NCBI GenBank assembly: GCA_029959085.1
Contig: JARWIR010000016.1
Coordinates: forward strand, 20,965,499 to 21,029,498
DNA length: 64,000 bases
Direction of reading: 5' to 3'
Source: Nemophila menziesii
Lineage: Eukaryota; Streptophyta; Magnoliopsida; Boraginales; Hydrophyllaceae
In this document: positions 57,277-64,000 of the stretch, in pieces
Layout of the letters: each line of letters opens with the position of its first letter
Position numbering within the stretch: position 1 is the stretch's first letter
Notes under the pieces: generated by a model
Seen by the model: only the letters and a program-made list of their open reading frames with translations
What the model was told of the DNA's origin: nothing
Database searches by the model: none
Position numbers and translations under genes: made by a program

Positions 57277-59890
57277 AGAACCCCAACTCAAAGTTGTATC
57301 TTCCCGATACAATAAAGATAAAAACAAAGGGAAGTCTCTAAATAAACACTCAGGTCAATTAAGCACAGTGGGAAGAAGATAACAAAGTATATAAAATAAA
57401 CTCAAAGCAGCTACTCAGAAAATTTCATGTAATAATATTTACAAAATAATTTACATGTACACTCGTCATACTCACGATCAACAAGGATCAAATACAAGAT
57501 TAGATTAGCCTCGCAATGCAAGAAGGAAAGGTTCTTCACTTAGCTTACCAAGGAGGTTATAGATTGTTCGTCAAACTTCACTAGTATCCAAAGATCCACC
57601 TGACTCTTCTCTAACGGCTCAATTAATTCTAGATCACCTAGAAAATAATCAAAAGGTCTTTAAGGGTTGTAATGTTGTCTTAGGGATGGTATGATAGTAT
57701 ATTTGGATAATTTAGAGTGAACTTTTGGTTATCTCCTCACTAGCCATCAACGAATCGCCCTAGAGCTTGAGTTACTCTCATAAAATGTTCTGACTCAACC
57801 CATTGATTTGATGCACTAATTAGGATCCCCAATAATCCAAAACTAAAGCATAAAGATGATCACATAAAAATTATACTTTGCCGATCTAAATATATTCAAA
57901 CTTTTTATACCAATGTTTTTATTTTGTATAGTTATGACTCTCTTTTTGATATGAGATATCATGCTATTTTATTTTCTCTTATTTTTTCTTTTCATAACTT
58001 TTTTCATTTACTCTTACCCTGGCAAAGGGTTACAATATAATAAACATGTGAATCATTAGCAAAATATAGAGCACAATTACATAAGCTCAAAATTCCCAAC
58101 CCAATAATATTTCCCAAAATGGTGGACCCACCACCCCAAACTCAAGCTCTAAAACTATTGTCTATGCGTCGCGATTGGAGTGCGGATCATATGGAAAAGT
58201 CCTAAAATCTAAAGGGATATGTCTTATAATATGGCAAAATAAAAAGGGTTTAGAAAGGCTCGAAGGGGCTGAGAAGGATATGAATATAATAAATGGACAG
58301 AAAGCTAAAACGCAACAAGGGGCTCATCAAAGAACCGCCTTAATCAATTTATAAACTATGAAATTTTGTCATTATCTTACCTTTAGCACGTTCATCATAT
58401 GGGTTTATCAACTAGCCTGGATCTCACGGCCTACACACCCCTTAAGGCGCCCCAAGATCGAACATACTTCTACCGCATTGCTTACTAATCTTCGCTTTAC
58501 TATCAATGTGTGTTTCCTGTAAATACTCAAAGCATACAAAATAAAATAGCTCATAAACATATTACTTTCTATCATTACCTTACTAAGCTTATGCTTTCAA
58601 GCTATTAAAGAGACTCTACATCTAATCCCCTCTATCAAATTTTTTAATTTATTCCTAAAAATAGTAAAACACATAAAAATGGAGATGAGAGACAACAAAT
58701 CCCCACACCCCGACTAAAAAATGAGTCGTGTCCCACGACTCGAAAAGACTCAATAAAAAAATTAAAATCAAGTAAGTATTACATGTACAGAAAGATGGTA
58801 GGGTAGAAAGAAAATATACGCTTCGAGGCTATTGCCTCACATAAGTAATACCCGGAATAGGGTGCAATACTTTTCTTTTATGTATCCTTATAGTATCACC
58901 AATTCTTGCATTCCCCAACCTACTCTTGATTATCCATCCCAATCAATCATACAACTCTAGAAATATCTTGTTCTTACCTTCCCCAATTTCTTTCTTACTT
59001 TCTCCAAACACCTTGCTTTTATCAATATGTAATGGGGTAATCTTATACGTTGCGTACCGCAAGAACTACAAACTTTATATGGGTATGATGGAATATTGCA
59101 TGGTTGAGAAAGGTTTAAGAAAATATGGAAAAGGTTTGGAAATTTTAGCTTTCGCTTTGAATTCTAGGTGTTTTGATTTGATTTGGGTGGTTGAATCTTC
59201 TTTATAATGATGTATGGAAGGATTAGGTTGTGAATTTATGGTGATTGGGTACTGTTTTGATGTATGGTGAAGGTTTGTAGAAGTTTTAATGGATTTGGGA
59301 GAGCTTTTGGGATGAAAAGAGGCTTAATAGATGTAAAATTCGTAACTAGTACTAATCTTCTCTTCTTTAAAACCCTACAAATGTTTTCCAGCAGCGGCCG
59401 CCGGCATGCCGGTCATATCACTGGCTAGCTGGTCCCAGACCGTGGTCGCAAGTGACGACACAGTTTTGTCCTGTGGATCCTCGACATTGTACCAGATTTA
59501 CACACCGTCATCACGGGTTGGGCGCACCGGCATACTGGTCAATTTCACCGGCTAGCCGGTCGATTTTTTTTTCTTTTCTTCCTCTTGGCATTACCTGATT
59601 TTGGACCCGTTGTAACAGTTTGGCCCCCACCAGCATATACCAGTACATTCGTCCGGCTAGCCGGCGGGAGGGTCAGATTTTCTCTAATTTTTTTCCTTTT
59701 TCTTTCTTAGTATCTGAACGTAAAAAACACTAATACCTTCCTCAATAATGCAATATCAACTAAAAAAACCTAATCTAAACATAAATTATAAACTTAAAAA
59801 CATAAAAAAAATTGCGGGTTGTCTCCCATACAACACTTTTGTTTAACGTCTTTCAAAGTTAGACGCGTTACCTCTATCAAGAATTCCGTA
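57277..59890 (-). other. Non-coding internal 3' region of the Athila-like element
   Basis: No protein domain is readable. A second purine-rich GAGTTTGGGGTGGTGG (minus strand) lies near 58135. GC-rich CCGGC-ATGC-CGG and CCGGC-TAGC-CGG palindromes occur at 59395-59665. Athila elements often carry long non-coding or env-like DNA here. Confidence 0.5.
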
Positions 59891-59894
59891 TATA

Positions 59895-60240
59895 GCCTCC
59901 CCAACAGCGGGTTAGGCTGTGCACATCTACTATCCAAAGTTTTTGACCTTTCTTAGCTTGTATTTCAATCTGTTTTGCCAAAACCACTCTTGTAACTACA
60001 AACGGACCCATCCACGAATTCTTGAATCCCCGTGGTCTATTCTCTCGCTTAGGGGCTTTAAAGCAACCTCGTCACCAACCCCAGTCTCACTTTTGATTCT
60101 CTTCTTCACGGGTTTATTGTGGACTTCCTTTTTATATTTCTTTATCAAAAGTCGGAGTGTTGGAACTTCATGTGATTCCCCCTGCTTTTTATCTGCAAAG
60201 TGGAATGTTTCAGATTCTTCTTCAATTCGGTGAAGTCACA
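59895..60240 (-). pseudogene. Gypsy integrase C-terminal fragment
   Basis: Minus strand: a GDEVALKPLSER-type stretch, SWMGPFVVTRVV and VDVHSLTRCWG, resembling the end of Athila integrase (..GD.V.L...W.GPF.V..V....VNG.RLK). Frameshifts and stops are present. It lies within a few hundred bases of protease, with RT and RNase H missing between. Confidence 0.6.
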
Positions 60241-60244
60241 AGTC

Positions 60245-60923
60245 CCTTATAAACATCAATTATGATGTGACTTGTTTCCAAGAATGGGCGTCCAAGTATC
60301 AATGGAACGTGTTGACCTGCAATGCTATCAAGAATAACGAAATCTATAGGTATAGCTAAAGTACCTACTTGGACAAGCACGTCTTCAATGACTCCCTAGG
60401 GCTTTATCGTGGAGTTATCTAGGAGCAACAAATTGACATCTTCTATTTTTGCATCTCCCATGCCTAACTTTTCAAACATATTCTTGGGCATGACATTGCT
60501 TCCTGAACCCAAGTCACGCATCACTTTAGCTTTGAAGATACCACCTATATTGACTTGGAGGTATAAGGCTCCTAGATCTTGTATCTTGTGTGGTAGCTTC
60601 TTTAGAATTGTTGTCAAGCTTTCTTTGGTAAGGTCCATAGTATCAATCTCAACCTCTACAATCTTACTCTTCTTGGACATAATATCTTTGAAGATTTTCG
60701 GTGTTGTAGGCTCTTTATCAATTACTTCGAGTATAGGAACAATGATTTTTTCTGGGCTTGATGTTTCAGATTCAGTATCACCACTAGGATATGTAATTCT
60801 TTGTAGATAAGGTGGTGATAGTATCGGGTGTGTAGGTGGTATCTCCGCCTTGTTCTCTTCTTTTCCAACCTCCTTAACCCTATCTTGTGGATTGACAGAA
60901 AAGCATAGTAATAAATAGTTCAA
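60245..60923 (-). pseudogene. Gypsy aspartic protease (broken)
   Basis: Minus-strand ORF 60396-60923 (175 aa) has an acidic/Thr-rich linker, then MRDLGSGSNVMPKNMFEKLG with the catalytic Asp, and LLLLDNSTIKP. A TAG at 60396-60398 interrupts just before GVIEDVLVQVG. The frame goes on with IPIDFVILD and LILGRPFLETSH. This is the Athila/Tat-type pepsin-like protease with its ILGRPFL end. gag upstream is missing: the ORF starts at the truncated LTR. Confidence 0.8.
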
Positions 60924-62227
60924 TGAAATAAAGACATGAAAAGTAAATATGAATGATTTCTTGAGGAAATAATGATTAATTAAACTTAAGACAAAATAGT
61001 AAATAAAAGATGAGAGAATAAGATGAGAGAGTATATCTCAGGTTTTGCTAGCATGCACTTATCCTTCTATTTCTTCTATTAGTTAATAAGGGTGATTAAA
61101 GCTCTCAAATAAGTAGCCAAGATTCTATATTCCTCCTAACCCCCTTCCGGGTGGACTTAGGTGGCGACCTAACAATTACCATGGGGACTTGGGTAAGGGG
61201 ACCCTGCACAATGATCGGTGGTTAAATCTCAAATCCTAATGACTATCTAGTTAGGCAAGCCCTTTCGGATCACTACCACACACTATATGTTTATGTGATG
61301 TTTCAATAATTAGACATCCATTCCAGGTGACCATCTAGCTACTATTAAGACAATCCTAACGTGATCAAGATTATGACTGGAAAAACAAAGCACATAAACA
61401 AATATATGGTTAAGAAGCTATAATCAACTTAAAAGGGTTTCCAAACAAACTTAGATAGAAGAAAATAGAATTTAAAGATTATACATATGAAAAACCCAAG
61501 CTATGGGAAAATTAGTTCATGCTAACAAAAATAAAACTAAAATAAAGATACATACTGTCAACTTGCTTCTTTGGAATAACTTCTATGATGAAAAATACTA
61601 AGGATTAGTTATAGAGAGACAATGACATGTTTAAAATGATAAAAGGGTGTATTTATAGGTGTAAGGAAGATCCTAGGTCGAAATTGGTGAGTAAAAGGTA
61701 AGTAATTTGAGTCCAAGTCCAACTCAAATTCGTTTCCTAAAATGTAAGAGAAAGGATAAACACTATTGTCTTGTTTTGGTCGTATCTGCTTCGTTATTGG
61801 TCCGAATTTTGCCTACTTTATATCAAAACGACCGCAGCAAAATGATCTATGTTTTATCTTTCTCATCCAAATTCTCAGCCTATTTGAAGTTATCTTCATT
61901 TTAGTGGACGTAGCTGCAGAATTTTAGATTTACTTGGCATTTTTTCCTTTCCTATTTTATCTCTACTTCCTTTCATCTCTTGATTCCTTCCATATCTTCT
62001 TTCCTTATCTCTTCAGAATTGATTTGACATATAATTATATTCCATATATCTTTAAAGCTTCACATTAACACACAAATTAAACCAAATATGCTCTAAAAAT
62101 AATAAATTATCAAATCAAGAAATAAGAATCTATCAAAATATGAATAAACATCTATAATTAATTAAGAATAAACACCTAAAATGATATCTCCAACCTAAAT
62201 TATTTTATCAGAAATAGGGAGACATCA
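60924..62227 (-). repeat. 5' LTR (right) of the Athila-like element, truncated inside
   Basis: Homologous to the left LTR over about 1.3 kb and ends AGGGAGACATCA at 62227. Its inner end is lost with the primer site and gag. Confidence 0.72.
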
Positions 62228-62640
62228 GATACACGAATGGATCTGGGTATGGTTGGGCATTTTTCACTTTATACCGGTTTTCAGGATAAAAACGGTATAC
62301 CATTTTTCAGCTGAGAAAGGAATAACATCTAGGTTATAATTTAAGCTTCGAATAGACATTATTTCTATGCAAGAGTTGCTAGATAATACTTTCTAAAAGA
62401 TTTGTTAGAACACTTTAAGAGCTTTAACATTAAACCAAAGGATAAATCAAGAAATGATAATTACAATATAATAACCTTAAGAATTCTAAGTGTTCCTCTT
62501 GTAAAGGTTTTATTTTGATGTGTGCGTGTGTGCTAAAGGACACACATATGAGTTTAAAAAAACACATAGATCATGTATACAATCAAAAGTATGAGAGAGA
62601 GAGAGAGATACAGAGAGTGTATGTGTGTGCACACGGTGAT
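62228..62640. other. Spacer with a (GA)n microsatellite
   Basis: No coding signal. GAGAGAGAGAGAGAGA lies near 62593-62608, followed by GTGTATGTGTGTGC. Confidence 0.6.
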
Positions 62641-64000
62641 CCTTTGTGTGTTCTAAAATAAATGCAATAAATAATCGAACCACAACCGCAAGTGTACGGT
62701 TGTCCCAAGTAGTATAATTGATAAAACAGATTCGTTCCAAGGACGGGATGGTTGACTACAATGCTTATCTATTAATGATTGATTGCACTTATGAAAACAA
62801 GTAAATAAAATATGTTTGTTTGGTTTTGTATTAAAGCTAAGTAAATGAAAGACAAATATTAAAATGCAAATAAAAGGTAAGACGCAAGTAAAATGATGTA
62901 AAACGCAATATGAGATGTAGCACCTGAGAACGCAAGGATCCTCCCAATCCTATTTCCTAACTTATGTTGTTTAAGGGCTAAATTGGTCAATTACAATGGT
63001 CGGGATTCTAAATTCCTTATACCCCCGTCAGGGTGGACTATAAGGCAATCCTAGGGTGTCACTAGTCCCGTCAGGGTAAATATGATCCACCTTTAGATGT
63101 TTAAGTTTTATTACCTCATTGGCCCTAGAATTAGCTAAGTTCGTCAGAATCAATAGCTTCTATCCTAGATTCGAATAAATGGTTCTGTATTTAAACCCTC
63201 CGTCAGGATGATCCAATTGCCACTAATTGGAATAGCCTAAATACTAACACCTGTTCTTAGTTAGCTACTCTAAAAACAGTAAAATAATCTCAATTTATTG
63301 AAAAGAGTAAAAGCCCTAATTTAGTTTAATTCAATAAAAACCCAAATTCAACATTCGTTAATTAATAAGATTGGGATTCACCCATTATTTGTTCTCAAGC
63401 ACTATCAATTGTTTAGCTCATATTAAAAAGAAATACTAAATTAAAAATAAAGGAATTCATATTTGATTACAAAATTAAAGATAAGAAAAACCTAATTTCC
63501 GGAATAGGAATGACTACGAACGGAGATATAGACCCTCTCCAGCTCTTGTAGCTTCTTCTTCTCCCTTCCGTTGACTTCTCTCTGGTGTTTAATCTTGTAG
63601 AATGTGAATTGTGTGAAAAATAGAAGTCCAGACCTCCTTTTATAAGCATAAATTCGGACTAGGGCTTGGACCAGAAAATAAAAGACTACTTAAATGTCCA
63701 AGCCCAATTTCCAAGCCCAAAATCCCGTAACTGCTGATACACCTTCACTAAAACGGCTTTTCCCGATGCGTTACAACTCCGATTGACCTCATTCCAGTTG
63801 GTAAAGTTCCGTAACTCGATAAGGAATGATTTCTCTTCAAAGGTCAACAGCTAAATCATCGCTTAAGCACCTCGAAATCAGCAATCTATGGCCTGGAAAA
63901 TGGATTTTCAGCTCTAAAAATAATATCTTCGGGATTTATCTTCAAGTCTTGACTCTTAATTCACGATCTTTGACTTTCTCCTCGGATTCCTCTCCTAGCT
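62640..64000 (-). repeat. Part of a second Athila/Tat-like LTR, cut by the window edge
   Basis: CCGCAAGTGTACGGTTGTCC at about 62686 and a block GATTCTAAATTCCTTATACC with CCCGTCAGGGTGGACTATAA (63004-63045) are distant matches to the LTRs at 56.08 and 61.12 kb (GATTCTATATTCCTCCTAAC, CCCTTCCGGGTGGACTTA). A minus-strand TATAAAAGGAGG near 63640 is a likely promoter. No ORF of interest. Confidence 0.5.

Larger units (their letters stand above)
55690..62227 (-). mobile_element. Athila-like Ty3/gypsy element with internal deletions
   Basis: Direct repeats at about 55.85-57.276 and 60.92-62.227 kb share long stretches (e.g. TTCCTCCTAACCCCCTTCCG, GGCGACCTAACAATTACCA, GACTATCTAGTTAGGCAAGC). Read on the minus strand they start TGATGTCTCCC. 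Minus-strand TATA boxes (CCTATAAATACACCC) lie near 56700 and 61650. Only protease and an integrase C-terminal piece remain inside, so gag, RT, RNase H and the integrase core are deleted. A polypurine-like GAGTTGGGG lies beside 57280. Confidence 0.78.

Noticed and set aside
58926..59207. 93-aa ORF in the Athila-like element
   Set aside because: On the strand opposite to the element's genes and without protein-like conservation.

Overview
This is a eukaryotic nuclear window from a plant. It is AT-rich and dense in transposable elements (TEs). The spliced gene has GT-AG introns. The repeats are plant types: L1-type LINEs with a DUF4283-like ORF1 and a plant RNase H tail, Ty1/copia and Athila-like Ty3/gypsy elements, a MULE, CACTA and hAT remains, and a CTCCCTCCGTCC Stowaway MITE. 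A SINE at 3.3 kb has a 3' region resembling the TS/SolS families of Solanales. That suggests a lamiid, perhaps Solanales, but this is recall, not a search.

Layout. 1-2.7 kb: 5' part of LINE A (-) with an intact ORF1. 3.27-3.41 kb: SINE. 4.0-9.9 kb: decayed full-length LINE B (+). 10-11.24 kb: LINE C fragment (-). 11.3-11.8 kb: promoter-like DNA and the first codons of an unknown gene. 11.9-17.1 kb: LINE D (-), cut inside ORF1. 17.84-29.56 kb: a large MULE with about 270-bp terminal inverted repeats (TIRs). It carries a GRF zinc-finger gene (+) converging on a MURA transposase gene (-), and the MURA gene is split by a 3.9-kb LTR element. 29.6-36.5 kb: several MITEs, tandem minisatellites, CACTA-type subterminal repeats and a DUF4216-like fragment. 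37.4-39.8 kb: copia relic.

42.72-45.01 kb holds the only gene that looks intact and cellular: a nine-exon beta-1,3-galactosyltransferase of 410 residues. Its last exon and 3' flank recur twice downstream (49.73-50.57 and 52.86-53.32 kb). Between the three lie a truncated copia element (about 45.7-49.73 kb) and a 2.3-kb stretch of LTR-like quasi-repeats. LINE E (-) interrupts the third copy. 55.7-62.23 kb is an Athila-like gypsy element (-) with large internal deletions, followed by part of a related LTR to the window end.

The most interesting object is the MULE. Its two-gene convergent layout recalls maize MuDR, but the second gene encodes a GRF-type zinc-finger protein with an acidic, NLS-bearing tail. 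Next are the triplicated gene terminus and two minimal poly(A) insertions (18-26 bp) with perfect 15-16-bp target-site duplications. All transposon coding regions except LINE A ORF1 carry stops, frameshifts or lost catalytic residues.
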